Assembly (NCBI RefSeq): GCF_000739635.1
Contig: NZ_BATQ01000104.1
Location: forward strand, 1-64,000
Direction: 5' to 3'
Length of the DNA stretch: 64,000 nt
Source: Verrucomicrobium sp. BvORR034
Lineage (GTDB): Bacteria; Verrucomicrobiota; Verrucomicrobiia; Verrucomicrobiales; Verrucomicrobiaceae
Below are positions 1 to 9,271 of the stretch, piece by piece. Positions within the stretch are counted from its first letter, which is position 1; every line of letters starts with the position of its first letter. The notes under the pieces were generated by a model. That model worked only from the letters and a program-made list of their open reading frames with translations, searched no databases and was not told the DNA's origin. Made by a program: the position numbers and the translations under genes.

Positions 1-1
1 T

Positions 2-397
2 TTGATGCTGGCGCTCCTCGCCACCGTGCCATCCTTGCACTCTGAAGGGCGAGACTCCAAAACTCCCGTGGCGGTGAGCCCGTCAAGCTCGACTGAGCGC
101 TGGGTTCCCCCAGGGTATAAGGCCGAGACGACGTTGGTGGGAAAGACGCTGACCAAAGTCCTCGAAGCCCTCAAGACCAGTGAGTCAGCAGTCCAGCACT
201 ACGATTTCACGCCGGGCCAACTCACCGCCGTTGCCATTCCGGCTAAAGCCGATGGCAGATGGCTCGTGCTGGGCTTCGCACCGCCCCCGATGGACTTCAC
301 GCGAAAGTGGCCCGCGAAGAGCCTTGAAAAGCATCCCATCGCCTGGGCCTATTCACGAGAAGGGAAACCCAAGGCGCACGAGATTGTGCTCGAGTAA
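2..397 (+). CDS. Hypothetical secreted protein, possibly 5' truncated by the window edge
   Basis: The reading frame is open to the first base of the window, so the true start may lie outside; ATG at 5 or TTG at 2 are the only starts visible. The first residues (LALLATVPSLHSEG) look like the end of a signal peptide, followed by a Ser/Pro-rich stretch and about 90 residues with mixed charge. No family is recognised. It ends with TAA and is followed after 33 bases by another small gene on the same strand, so the two may be co-transcribed. Confidence 0.5.
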   Translation: MMLALLATVPSLHSEGRDSKTPVAVSPSSSTERWVPPGYKAETTLVGKTLTKVLEALKTSESAVQHYDFTPGQLTAVAIPAKADGRWLVLGFAPPPMDFTRKWPAKSLEKHPIAWAYSREGKPKAHEIVLE

Positions 398-430
398 TAC
401 GACAGATCCGAGACCTCGTCCCAGTTTGAT

Positions 431-700
431 ATGAACTCCCGTCTACTCAAGCTGGCCGGCATTCTGGTGCTGGCGGCATCCGGCGTCGCCGCCTCCCACA
501 TCCCTTGGGGAAAAGAAGACGCATTCCACGGCACCGGGTTCCCGGTATTCACCGTTGCTTGGGACAGAAGCAAGGACACCGCCCTGTTCCTGGACTACCC
601 CAATCCGCTCGGGTACATCCTGAATCCATTACTATTCGTGGTTGTTGGATTTTTTATATTTTGTGCTACGCGATGGTGTTTTCACCTGCTGAACAAATGA
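431..700 (+). CDS. Small membrane protein of unknown function
   Basis: This encodes 89 residues from an ATG. An N-terminal hydrophobic segment (about residues 6-22) and a second one near the C-terminus (about residues 62-82, rich in Phe, Val and Ile) predict one or two membrane passes with a short polar middle. No family is recognised. It follows the preceding secreted protein closely on the same strand. It could also be a signal-peptide protein anchored at its C-terminus. The 165 bases that follow, up to the stop of the large minus-strand gene, hold nothing I recognise. Confidence 0.5.
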   Translation: MNSRLLKLAGILVLAASGVAASHIPWGKEDAFHGTGFPVFTVAWDRSKDTALFLDYPNPLGYILNPLLFVVVGFFIFCATRWCFHLLNK

Positions 701-865
701 GATCTTGATGGCGTAGTCATGAACTTCCCAGGGACATCTGACTGCGGCAGATTCCTGGCAAACGTGGCGCCCTGTGTGTGATCCCATAGTCGTCGGAACA
801 TAGGGCAATGAGCATGACGCTTGCGGCGGATTGCCGCATTCAGAGTTAAGCCAACACAGTGCAAA

Positions 866-3800
866 TCATTTTCCGGTTGCCAGCGGCGGCGTGAGATCCA
901 GCCCATATACGGCAATTCGAACCGCGTGTTTCATGTCCTCCTCGAGTGCCATGGCAATGCCTTGCAGTCTCAGGACTACCTCGGCGAACGCAAGCTTCCT
1001 GCGACTCCCGGGCTCAATCCAGAACTTTTTACTGCCATTGTAAGTTAGCAGCAAGCAACCTGAACTACACAACTTATGCCTGAGATACTGTTTCACCAGT
1101 TGAACCCGAAGAGCCTTTTCCAAGTCACGAATCGACCATCGGGAGTCAGCAATCTTCACTTCTATGACGGATCTCACTTCTCCTCGAACGGAGTGTAACC
1201 TAATGTCAGTCTTCTTGCGATCTGCGACCTCCTCTTCTCTTACTGTTATGTATACGCTCTTGGCTCGATCGGCAAATTTGGCAGCAAGAGCTCTCTGCAT
1301 GTCCTCTTCGTCAGAGAGTGCGGTCAAAATGGATCTGTCGGTAAAATCATGATGGCTTATGTCGTGCTGTATATCATCTAGACGGTCGATGACTGTGTTA
1401 AACAGACTGTCGCGGTCAAAGGTTGCTCGCTCATATCTCGCTTCAAACATCTGAACATCTTCAGGTCGAAAGGCATCAAACTCAGAATCTTTTGCTGCCC
1501 TTTCGCGAGCCAAGTGTCGCAGTCGATCAGGGATGTGTCGAAAGGCGCTCTCGCTGGCTAATTCACGCAGCATTTCACTAGACTTAATTCCCGGTGTTTC
1601 GATCAGGGCACCAAGGAGGTAGCCACGCGCTTCTTGAGCATGGTCCCGGATGTCTGGAGTGTAGCCACCTGTGTGCACATGATCGTCTTCTGGCCTCACG
1701 AAGGCATATATCTTGCGAAGCATACGACCAAGTAGTTCAACACGCAGTTCTGGGGCTTCAACTATGAGCGCCACTCCATCGGTCCGTGCGAATACGGTTC
1801 CAAACGCTTTGATTGCGACTCGGGAGGCGTCCGCGCCATCGCAATGCGTCAAGAGCTTTTCAATAGCTTCCACCCCACGGACGGGATCGAAACGAAAGAG
1901 TCCTCGAAGAAACACCATCGCAGTTCCCGCGGCCAACCCTAATTCAGACCGCAATTGACATTGATCAGCTACCAGCACCCGTTGACATGTCGGTATTCCC
2001 TCATCAAGGATGCCTAACATTTGGTCTAACACATGTGACCAGTGCGTGTCGTTTTGCTCATAAAAATCTAAACTGAAGGTCTGAAGGATTTCTAGCAATC
2101 TCGGTGCCAGAAGAATTTTGAGCGCATTGGACGCGGAAGTAAGATTTTGCAGGGCTGGTAAGTGCTCGGTGCTGGCGGCACTGACAATCTGATCGCGGAT
2201 TTCGCTGCCCAGTACTGATTCAACGGTAGAAGGATGATTCTGTGCAAGTTCATCAAGAAAATTTGAGAAACTGTTGATCTCAACCATTGCAAGTTTCGCA
2301 GCCAAGATCGCTTCGGATGAGTTTAGTTTGGTTGCCCATCCGGCTTTCTCAGATTCGGCAGATACACCGCACATGCCATATATCCAAACGTATTGCGTAC
2401 TGTTACGATCTTCTTTGGCGCGGCCACTCCACATCTCTGGCGAGGTTTGCCTCCAATACCATTGAAAAGCGGTCGAAGCGTAGTCGGCTACGTTCTGGCC
2501 AAATGCCTCAATTAGGAGATTTCTATTCCACACATTGTACCTGGTGGAACTATCCTGCGATTTTGCTAACCATGCGTACAAGAGCGCAATAGAGTTTCCA
2601 GTTTTTTCTGTGGAGAAAAATATACAAGGATCCGTCATGACTTTTTGCCTCCATGCGCGCCATTCATCGATTGCACGATCATTGCGCAACTGGTGTAACG
2701 CCTGTCTCCTTTTGGCATTCCGTTCCAATCTCTCCATTTTGCGATCTTTTACCGGGGGGATGATACTTTTGTTTACAAGTGCCTCGAGATCCTCGAATCC
2801 CGACACTAGTTTCTGCAACTGAATCGCTTGATCGTGTTTGCGGCCACGGCTTCTCCATAGCCAGAGCAATGCTTCAACTGCAACTATTGAGTATTCTCGA
2901 CAACCGGAGCAGACACGTCGCTCCAACCATTCTGAATCTCCGTCTTCGAACTTGTCTAGGATTGTATTCTGCTCAACTTGATGGAACCTCATCCACGAAT
3001 CACTCTTTGGATAAAGCTCGTCCATCAGCGATAGCTCCGCCAAAAATGCGGCTTCACGGTATTCGCTTGCGGACTGGAAGAATTTCTTGAGGTTATCAAC
3101 TTCGGCTCGTGAGTGAGGATCGTTGTGAAAACGGTGTGCTACAATGCATGCGCGAAGAATTGATTGGCCAACGTGATGGGCATTGAGTTCAAGGTATTTG
3201 AGGCAAGCGGAAGCTAATCCGATTGAATATGAGTTTAACTTGCCACTCATTCGATAGTACTCTGAGTGAGGACTCCGCCCGCGCAACACTAGATCTGCAA
3301 GTCTTTCGATGAATGTTGTCAGAATCTCGGTTGTCGAAAACACTTCAACGATGGTCGACAGCGACCAACTCAGTTGCTCTGCATCTTTCTCCGTATGGGC
3401 ATCTCTCCCTAATAGTTCAAACAATCGATCCAGCGATAAATGCTTTGGAAATATGTTATTGAGCGCATCAGCAACAAGTTGAGTCGGCCAAGAGCTTGGG
3501 TTGCCAAGCATATTGAGAGCAGTCCTCCGAATCCTCGCAATTTCTGTTGAACTCGCCAAAGCTCTCATGGCAACCCCCCGGAGCGATGGTGCGAATCCGT
3601 CCGAAGTTGCCACGGATTCGGCAATGTCCATGCACCCTTCAAGCGGGCTGAGCCAAATGAGTTCAAGCAGCAGCGACTGCACTTCATTGTTTTGAGTGGT
3701 TCTCTGCCAACATTTGTATACTGTTGAGTCTAGGCCGATGTGCGCTAGCCTTTGCACAGTATCAATCTGAATACCCAGACCTCGCCAACCGCCCCGACCA

Positions 3801-5224
3801 TAGAAGACAACTAGAGCTTCGACTAGCAATTTCCTGCTTTCCACGGTGAGCGATTCGGGATCTCCTTGCGTCAGAAGAAGTTCTGGCTCCAGCTTAAGCA
3901 CTTTCTGTCGCACTGATTCGTTCGAAAGAGAGTGCCAGGACGCGATTGCGCGCATAGAAGGGACAACTAACTCGAAGCCATATCGATTGGAAAAGAGCAG
4001 TCTAAAGATTGCATTGGTAGGCATGCCTCTATCGCGGAGATTGGCAAGTCTTTGGGCTGCAAGATACTCCTGTATGGAACGATGGTGAAAGCGAATGCGT
4101 CCATAGGTAGCAGGGTCAAAAAGTGGTCTCCTTAAGAGGGTTTGTCGCTCCTCTTCCGTCCAGTCTGTGAGTATGGCCGATGCATCAATTGCGGTTTCGG
4201 AGACATTCAGTTCCAGCACTTGCTCTGGGCTCTTAATGGTCCTACAATGCGATAGCGTAAGTGCAAGAGCTAAACGTTGTGCGCCCTGCATCGCTTTATC
4301 ATCCGATAGCACGCCGCGATCCGCTCGCTCAGGGTTGTCGCGAAGCCTCGACGATAGATTCAAGGCATGCTGCTCAGCACGCGTTCCCAATCGTCGTTTT
4401 GTTTTCCAGAATGAAATGAGCTCCAGTAGATCGAGAGGCTGCCTTGCGAATAGCCACGCATTGCGCTTGCGTATTGTATCGAGGAAATCTTTAGCATCCT
4501 CGATGCCTTTAGACAGCGTGAGAGTTTCAATTTGCCGATTACTCAGAGGAAGCAAAGTCACAATTGTCATTGCAGGGAGCGCAGCCTTGCCCTTAATCTC
4601 AGCGTTGCGCTGATCAGTCTGGTGTGACTTTTCCTTGTCAAATGCTTGGAGAAATAGCTCCTCTGCGGACAATGTGTTTTTCTTCTTTGGTGGCTCAAAA
4701 GGAAGATACTCTTGAACCAGTGCACTATCGTGATGAAGCCTCCAATCGTGGGGTCGACTGGATATCAAGATGTGGGAACGGTTCAGCTCGGCGCCAAGAG
4801 CATTCTTTAGTCTTTGCAGTGCTCGCTTGAAGGTTCCACGAGTGAGTTTAAGTTCATCGACCGAGTCCAAGAAAAACCAACCTTCTTCAGATTCGTCATT
4901 CAGCCACTGATCGAAACGCTTGTTCTCTGGAGGGCTAAGAATAGACGGGAGATCTTCTTGCCCTAGTTGCTCCAGGGGTATGAAAAGGCAAAATTGCCCA
5001 TTGGAGTTCAGGGCCTTGGATCGCTCTTGCATTTCCCTGGTTTTTCCGGCTCCTGCAGTCGCCAATAGCAATACTCTTGCGCGACACAATAACTCTTCCC
5101 AGCCCAAGGAGAGATACGACTCGTACATCGACGGCTCATTGAGTTGAGCAAGATCGTCAGAGGCTTCGAGCTCTGTTTCGTTCACGATCCGAAATCGCCG
5201 CGCGAGGTCAACGAAGGAATTCAT
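866..5224 (-). CDS. NACHT/STAND-like NTPase with C-terminal PD-(D/E)xK-like nuclease domain, probable defence protein
   Basis: The 1452-residue product has a P-loop (ATAGAGKT, residues 55-62), a Walker B strand with acidic tail (WFFLDSVDE, about 116-124) and a sensor-like ILISSRP near 152, the arrangement of NACHT-type STAND NTPases. About 1000 middle residues are Leu-rich helical sequence, as in HEAT/TPR-like sensor arms. The last 130 residues contain TDIRL then VIEVK and a downstream QLVKQYL, resembling a PD-(D/E)xK endonuclease core. STAND NTPases of this build sense phage proteins and trigger a nuclease, but Avs-type proteins carry the nuclease at the N-terminus, so C-terminal placement is notable. 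The gene is AT-richer than its neighbours and stands alone, suggesting transfer. The defence role is inferred from architecture only. Confidence 0.8.
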   Translation of the reverse strand: MNSFVDLARRFRIVNETELEASDDLAQLNEPSMYESYLSLGWEELLCRARVLLLATAGAGKTREMQERSKALNSNGQFCLFIPLEQLGQEDLPSILSPPENKRFDQWLNDESEEGWFFLDSVDELKLTRGTFKRALQRLKNALGAELNRSHILISSRPHDWRLHHDSALVQEYLPFEPPKKKNTLSAEELFLQAFDKEKSHQTDQRNAEIKGKAALPAMTIVTLLPLSNRQIETLTLSKGIEDAKDFLDTIRKRNAWLFARQPLDLLELISFWKTKRRLGTRAEQHALNLSSRLRDNPERADRGVLSDDKAMQGAQRLALALTLSHCRTIKSPEQVLELNVSETAIDASAILTDWTEEERQTLLRRPLFDPATYGRIRFHHRSIQEYLAAQRLANLRDRGMPTNAIFRLLFSNRYGFELVVPSMRAIASWHSLSNESVRQKVLKLEPELLLTQGDPESLTVESRKLLVEALVVFYGRGGWRGLGIQIDTVQRLAHIGLDSTVYKCWQRTTQNNEVQSLLLELIWLSPLEGCMDIAESVATSDGFAPSLRGVAMRALASSTEIARIRRTALNMLGNPSSWPTQLVADALNNIFPKHLSLDRLFELLGRDAHTEKDAEQLSWSLSTIVEVFSTTEILTTFIERLADLVLRGRSPHSEYYRMSGKLNSYSIGLASACLKYLELNAHHVGQSILRACIVAHRFHNDPHSRAEVDNLKKFFQSASEYREAAFLAELSLMDELYPKSDSWMRFHQVEQNTILDKFEDGDSEWLERRVCSGCREYSIVAVEALLWLWRSRGRKHDQAIQLQKLVSGFEDLEALVNKSIIPPVKDRKMERLERNAKRRQALHQLRNDRAIDEWRAWRQKVMTDPCIFFSTEKTGNSIALLYAWLAKSQDSSTRYNVWNRNLLIEAFGQNVADYASTAFQWYWRQTSPEMWSGRAKEDRNSTQYVWIYGMCGVSAESEKAGWATKLNSSEAILAAKLAMVEINSFSNFLDELAQNHPSTVESVLGSEIRDQIVSAASTEHLPALQNLTSASNALKILLAPRLLEILQTFSLDFYEQNDTHWSHVLDQMLGILDEGIPTCQRVLVADQCQLRSELGLAAGTAMVFLRGLFRFDPVRGVEAIEKLLTHCDGADASRVAIKAFGTVFARTDGVALIVEAPELRVELLGRMLRKIYAFVRPEDDHVHTGGYTPDIRDHAQEARGYLLGALIETPGIKSSEMLRELASESAFRHIPDRLRHLARERAAKDSEFDAFRPEDVQMFEARYERATFDRDSLFNTVIDRLDDIQHDISHHDFTDRSILTALSDEEDMQRALAAKFADRAKSVYITVREEEVADRKKTDIRLHSVRGEVRSVIEVKIADSRWSIRDLEKALRVQLVKQYLRHKLCSSGCLLLTYNGSKKFWIEPGSRRKLAFAEVVLRLQGIAMALEEDMKHAVRIAVYGLDLTPPLATGK

Positions 5225-5315
5225 GTTATCTAGTTGAATAAATTAGAAACTTTAGACAAAGAATGATGCCAATAGTCTGCACGGGGTCAGTGGGGAGTTA
5301 GGTGGGAGCGCGTGC

Positions 5316-5678
5316 TTACTCGATCTCCGGCAATCCGTTAGGGTAGGGGCGCTCATAGGCAAGGTTCCTTATCCCTCGATAGAGTCCAAGCATAGGAACA
5401 AATTCTACCACGAGCCACAGTTCTTGTTCGCACCCCTCGGCGGATCTGACATTCACAGAGTAGTCAAACTCAAGAAGGAATATTGCTGCTCGAATGGAGC
5501 CGCAATCCTTGAAAACTATCTTTCTGCGAGACGACAGGAGAATGTAGGCGTTCTCCTCCAGCCACTTTTGCACGGCGAATCGCGCTTGAACCAACATCCA
5601 AATGTGTCGGAGGAATCGGAAGGACAGAAATGGCACGAAAATCCAGAGGGAGATTAGTGCGAAAGTTTCGAAGGTCAT
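5316..5678 (-). CDS. Small membrane protein of unknown function
   Basis: The chosen ATG at 5678 gives 120 residues starting with a strongly hydrophobic helix (FALISLWIFVPFLSF), followed by a basic stretch and a soluble C-terminal half. An upstream in-frame ATG at 5771 would add 31 mostly polar residues; the longer open frame beyond that runs into livF and is a shadow. No family is recognised. It lies 125 bases downstream of livF on the same strand, with a weakly hydrophobic second segment (LWLVVEFVPMLGLY). Codon use is AT-richer than the liv operon. Confidence 0.45.
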   Translation of the reverse strand: MTFETFALISLWIFVPFLSFRFLRHIWMLVQARFAVQKWLEENAYILLSSRRKIVFKDCGSIRAAIFLLEFDYSVNVRSAEGCEQELWLVVEFVPMLGLYRGIRNLAYERPYPNGLPEIE

Positions 5679-5803
5679 GGACAGGGGGAGTGACGCATCC
5701 TCCCCCGATACGTCACATTTTTCCAGTGGTTTGCGATTCCTATGCTGAAGTGCACCCCACGGCTCCCGCATCAGCACTGCTTCGAGCAACTTCCTGGAGA
5801 CCC

Positions 5804-6511
5804 TTAATCCCCCAAATAAGCCTCGCGCACCTGCGGATTTTGCCGTAGCGCAGCCGCAGAGTCTTCCAAGATCACTTTCCCAGTCTCCAAGACATAACCG
5901 TAGTGGGAGATCGCCAACGCCAGGTTGGCGTTCTGTTCGACAAGCAGAATCGTCAGGCCGCGCTCTTTGTTGATCTTGACGATCTGGTCGAAGATGGCGC
6001 GTACGAGCATGGGGGCGATGCCGAGGGAGGGCTCGTCCAGCATGAGGCATTTGGGCTTGCTCATGAGGGCCCGGGCGATGGCGAGCATCTGCTGCTCACC
6101 GCCGGAGAGGGTGCCGGCGAGCTGGGAGATGCGCTCCTTGAGCCGGGGGAACATGGTGAAGGCGTAGTCCACGTCCTCCTTGATGCCGGCTTTGTCCCGA
6201 CGCAGGTAAGCGCCCATCCGGAGGTTCTCCTCCACGGTCAGGTTGGCGAAGACCATGCGGCCTTCCGGCACGTGGCAGAGGCCCTTGGAGACCACAGCGT
6301 GGGGCGACTGGTTGGTGATTTCCTTCCCGTCGTACTTCACTTGGCCGCCGCCGGCGCGGATGAGTCCGGAGATGGCGCGCAGGGTGGTGGACTTGCCCGC
6401 GCCGTTGGCCCCGATGAGCGTGACGATGGACTTCTCCGGCACTTTCAGGGACACCCCGTGCAGAGCCTTGATCGTTCCGTAGGAGACTTCGAGTTGGTTG
6501 ACTTCAAGCAT
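5804..6511 (-). CDS. livF: Branched-chain amino acid ABC transporter ATP-binding protein LivF
   Basis: This is one of the two cytoplasmic ATPases driving uptake of branched-chain or related amino acids. The protein has Walker A (GANGAGKST), the signature LSGGEQQ, Walker B (CLMLDEP) and a switch His-containing end, and it starts with the typical LivF opening MLEVNQLEVSYG. The ATG at 6511 overlaps the end of livG by 8 bases and has GGAAAGG upstream; an in-frame ATG at 6529 is possible but adds an atypical leader. It is the last liv gene of five. Length (235 residues) matches the family. Confidence 0.93.
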   Translation of the reverse strand: MLEVNQLEVSYGTIKALHGVSLKVPEKSIVTLIGANGAGKSTTLRAISGLIRAGGGQVKYDGKEITNQSPHAVVSKGLCHVPEGRMVFANLTVEENLRMGAYLRRDKAGIKEDVDYAFTMFPRLKERISQLAGTLSGGEQQMLAIARALMSKPKCLMLDEPSLGIAPMLVRAIFDQIVKINKERGLTILLVEQNANLALAISHYGYVLETGKVILEDSAAALRQNPQVREAYLGD

Positions 6512-7292
6512 CGAGCGGGCCCTTTCCATCCTCGGTGCCCAGGTAGGCGGCGATGACTTTCGGGTTGCTTTGAATTTCTGCGGGCGTGCCTTCAGCGATC
6601 TTCACCCCGTACTCAAGCACGGCGATGCGCTGGCAGATGCCCATGACGACCTTCATGTCGTGCTCCACGAGCAGCACGCTGATTTGGAATTTGTCTTTGA
6701 TGAACTGGATGAGGTGCATGAGCTCCTCTTTCTCCGTGGGGTTCATTCCGGCGGCGGGCTCGTCCAGCAGCAAGAGCTTGGGCTTGGTGGCCAGGGCGCG
6801 GACGATCTCCAGGCGGCGCTGATCGCCATAGCAAAGTGACTTGCACGGTGTGGACGCCTCCTTGCCCAGATCGAAGATATCGAGCAGGTCGAACACCTCG
6901 TTCTCGATCATCGCTTCCTCATCCAGGAACGCCGGTCCGCGGAAGAGGGAATGGGCAATGCCATGCTGCAGGTGCATCATCTTGGCCGTGCGGACGTTGT
7001 CGAAGACCGACAGCGAGGAGAACAGGCGGATGTTCTGGAAGGTGCGGGCAATGCCCAGCTTCGTGATCTGGTGCGGCTTGTGCCCCGGCACGGAGACACC
7101 GCCGAACTTGATGCTGCCGCTGGTGGGCTGATAGACCCCGGTGATGAGGTTGAACACGGTCGTCTTCCCGGCGCCATTGGGGCCGATGAGGCCGACGAGT
7201 TCACCCGGCTGGATGGAGAACGTCAGGCCCCCAACCGCGCGCAGACCGCCGAACTGGATCGAGACGTCATTGAGCTCAAGGACCGAACTCAT
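6504..7292 (-). CDS. livG: Branched-chain amino acid ABC transporter ATP-binding protein LivG
   Basis: This 262-residue ATPase has Walker A (GPNGAGKTT), a CYGDQRRLEI signature region replacing the usual LSxGQ as in many LivG proteins, and Walker B (LLLLDEP) followed by AAGMNPTEKEEL, which is characteristic of LivG. It pairs with LivF to power the LivHM permease. Its start overlaps the stop of livM by 4 bases, and its own stop overlaps livF, indicating tight translational coupling in one transcript. Confidence 0.94.
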   Translation of the reverse strand: MSSVLELNDVSIQFGGLRAVGGLTFSIQPGELVGLIGPNGAGKTTVFNLITGVYQPTSGSIKFGGVSVPGHKPHQITKLGIARTFQNIRLFSSLSVFDNVRTAKMMHLQHGIAHSLFRGPAFLDEEAMIENEVFDLLDIFDLGKEASTPCKSLCYGDQRRLEIVRALATKPKLLLLDEPAAGMNPTEKEELMHLIQFIKDKFQISVLLVEHDMKVVMGICQRIAVLEYGVKIAEGTPAEIQSNPKVIAAYLGTEDGKGPLDA

Positions 7293-8266
7293 GCGGACTT
7301 CCTCCTTTTCTTCTCAAAGGTGACAGGCAGAAGGCCCTGGGGCCGGACAATCATCATGACGATAAGCAGGATCGAGAACACGATCATGCGGAACTTTTCC
7401 GCATCGCGGAGTTGCTCATTGAGTGCAGTCAGGCCGATGGCGGCCACCACCACGCCCAGGGTGCTGCCCATGCCGCCGAGGATGACCATGATGATGATAT
7501 CCACCGACTTGAGGAAACCGAAGCCTTTGGGATCGATGGCACCGAAGAGGTGGGCGTAGAGTCCGCCCGCCAGGCCTGCGAAGAAGGCGCCCAGCACAAA
7601 GGCCACCACCTTGTAGCGCACGGTGTTCACCCCCATGGACTCGCTGGCCACTTCATCATCCCGCACCGCCAGGAATCCGCGGCCGTAGGTGGAGTTCACC
7701 ATGCTGGCCACCACGTAGATGCAGATGGCGGCGATGCCAAAGACCCAAAAGAAGGTGCTGTAGTCAGGAATGCCCCGCATGCCCAGCGCACCGCCGAAAG
7801 GCCCGCTGCTGGAGGTGTTCTGGAAAACCACCCGGATAATCTCATTGAACCCGAGGGTGACGATGGCGAGGTAATCGCCCCGGAGACGGAGGGAAGGCAC
7901 GCCCACCATCCAGCCGCATACCGCCGCGCAGAGGCCGCCCACCAGGAGGGCGATGACGAAGGTCACGCCGTGGGACAAGGTGCTGGGACCGCCGAGGAGC
8001 CCAAGGATGGAAGGCCCCATCTCCACGGAAACAGCGGCCGACATATAGGCCCCGACGCCCATGAAACCGGCGTGACCGAGGGAGAACTGGCCCGTGTGCC
8101 CATTCACCAAGTTCAGGCTCACGGCCAGGATGATATTGATGCCAGCCACCAGCATGATCTGGAGGACATAGCCATCAATGTTGTCCGAGGCCTGTGAGAC
8201 CACGAAGCTGACCAGCAGGGCCAGCAGGAGAAACGCTTGAGTGCGATACTTGAGGAGAAGTTGCAT
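7289..8266 (-). CDS. livM: Branched-chain amino acid ABC transporter permease LivM
   Basis: The 325-residue integral membrane protein has about eight to ten hydrophobic helices and the LivM/LivH family motif region NLVNGHTGQFSLGHAGFMGVG near residue 50, plus the cytoplasmic coupling loop around LRLRGDYLAIVTLGFNEIIR. It forms the inner membrane channel with LivH. It lies 11 bases downstream of livH and overlaps livG, so it belongs to the same operon. The C-terminus is basic (KKRRKSA), as expected for an inside tail. Confidence 0.94.
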   Translation of the reverse strand: MQLLLKYRTQAFLLLALLVSFVVSQASDNIDGYVLQIMLVAGINIILAVSLNLVNGHTGQFSLGHAGFMGVGAYMSAAVSVEMGPSILGLLGGPSTLSHGVTFVIALLVGGLCAAVCGWMVGVPSLRLRGDYLAIVTLGFNEIIRVVFQNTSSSGPFGGALGMRGIPDYSTFFWVFGIAAICIYVVASMVNSTYGRGFLAVRDDEVASESMGVNTVRYKVVAFVLGAFFAGLAGGLYAHLFGAIDPKGFGFLKSVDIIIMVILGGMGSTLGVVVAAIGLTALNEQLRDAEKFRMIVFSILLIVMMIVRPQGLLPVTFEKKRRKSA

Positions 8267-8277
8267 CGTGACCAGAT

Positions 8278-9201
8278 TCAGACCTTTTCACGTTCCACCT
8301 TGCCCAGGAGCCCCGAGGGCTTGAAGAGCAGGATGAGAATCAAGATGATGAAGGCAACGCCCTCCTTGTAGCCCGAGGGGATGCCCAGCTTCTGGCTGTA
8401 GCCGGTGACGAGGGTCTCCACCACGCCGATGATCATGCCGCCGAGGGCCGCTCCGGGAATGTTGCCAATGCCACCCAGCACGGCCGCTACGAAGGCCTTG
8501 ATGCCCGGCTGAATGCCCATGAAGGGATCCACCGAAGGATAAAGCGAAGCGTACAGGATGCCGCCAGCCGCCGCGAGGGCGGAACCGAGGCCAAAGGTGA
8601 AGGAGATGACCACACTGGTATTCACCCCCATGAGGGCAGCCGCGGTGGGGTTCAAGGAAAGGGCGCGCATGGCCAGCCCCAACCGGGTGCGCATGACGAT
8701 GTAGCGCAAGCCGATGAGGAGGGCGGTGGTGACTACCACCACAATGACCTGCGTCATGGTCACGGTCAGACCTCCCAGACCGCTGATGTTCTGCCGGGGG
8801 ATCAGCGCCGGGAACGGCTGCTGTGTGGCCCCGAAGACGAGCTGACCGGTGTACTCAATGAAGAGCGAGACCCCGATGGCGGTGATCAGGACGTTGAGCC
8901 GTGGGCGAGTGCGCAGCGGCCGGTAGGCGAAGTATTCAATCGCGATACCGAGGGCCGCACAGATCGCCATGGAGGCGAGCATCACGACCGCGAGGGCGAG
9001 CGGCCAGGGCAGGGCATTCAGCAGGGGCGCGAGGGCCTTGTGGACATAGAGTCCGCCAAAGGCCCCGAGCATGAAGACATCCCCGTGCGCGAAGTTGATG
9101 AACCGCAGGACCCCGTACACCATCGTGTACCCCAACGCGATCAACGCGTAGATGGCACCGAGGAACAGGCCGTTAAGGAGTTGCTGAACGAACTGATCCA
9201 A
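8278..9201 (-). CDS. livH: Branched-chain amino acid ABC transporter permease LivH
   Basis: This 307-residue permease begins with the family-typical MDQFVQQLLNGLFLGAIYAL and contains the conserved NFAHGDVFMLGAFGG region near residue 37 and the EYFAYRPLR segment before the periplasmic loop. It has about eight transmembrane helices and would pair with LivM. It lies 70 bases downstream of livK, a gap that can hold a ribosome binding site and partial attenuation, since binding protein is usually made in excess. Confidence 0.94.
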   Translation of the reverse strand: MDQFVQQLLNGLFLGAIYALIALGYTMVYGVLRFINFAHGDVFMLGAFGGLYVHKALAPLLNALPWPLALAVVMLASMAICAALGIAIEYFAYRPLRTRPRLNVLITAIGVSLFIEYTGQLVFGATQQPFPALIPRQNISGLGGLTVTMTQVIVVVVTTALLIGLRYIVMRTRLGLAMRALSLNPTAAALMGVNTSVVISFTFGLGSALAAAGGILYASLYPSVDPFMGIQPGIKAFVAAVLGGIGNIPGAALGGMIIGVVETLVTGYSQKLGIPSGYKEGVAFIILILILLFKPSGLLGKVEREKV

Positions 9202-9271
9202 GGTGCGCTCTCGATTAAGGGTGGGGCTGCGGTGTCAGGTCAGATGAGTTAACGAGAGGTCTGCGGGAGGA

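Noticed and set aside
5903-6556. 217-codon frame antisense to livF
   Set aside because: Asp/Glu/His-rich shadow without domain; livF on the other strand is unambiguous.
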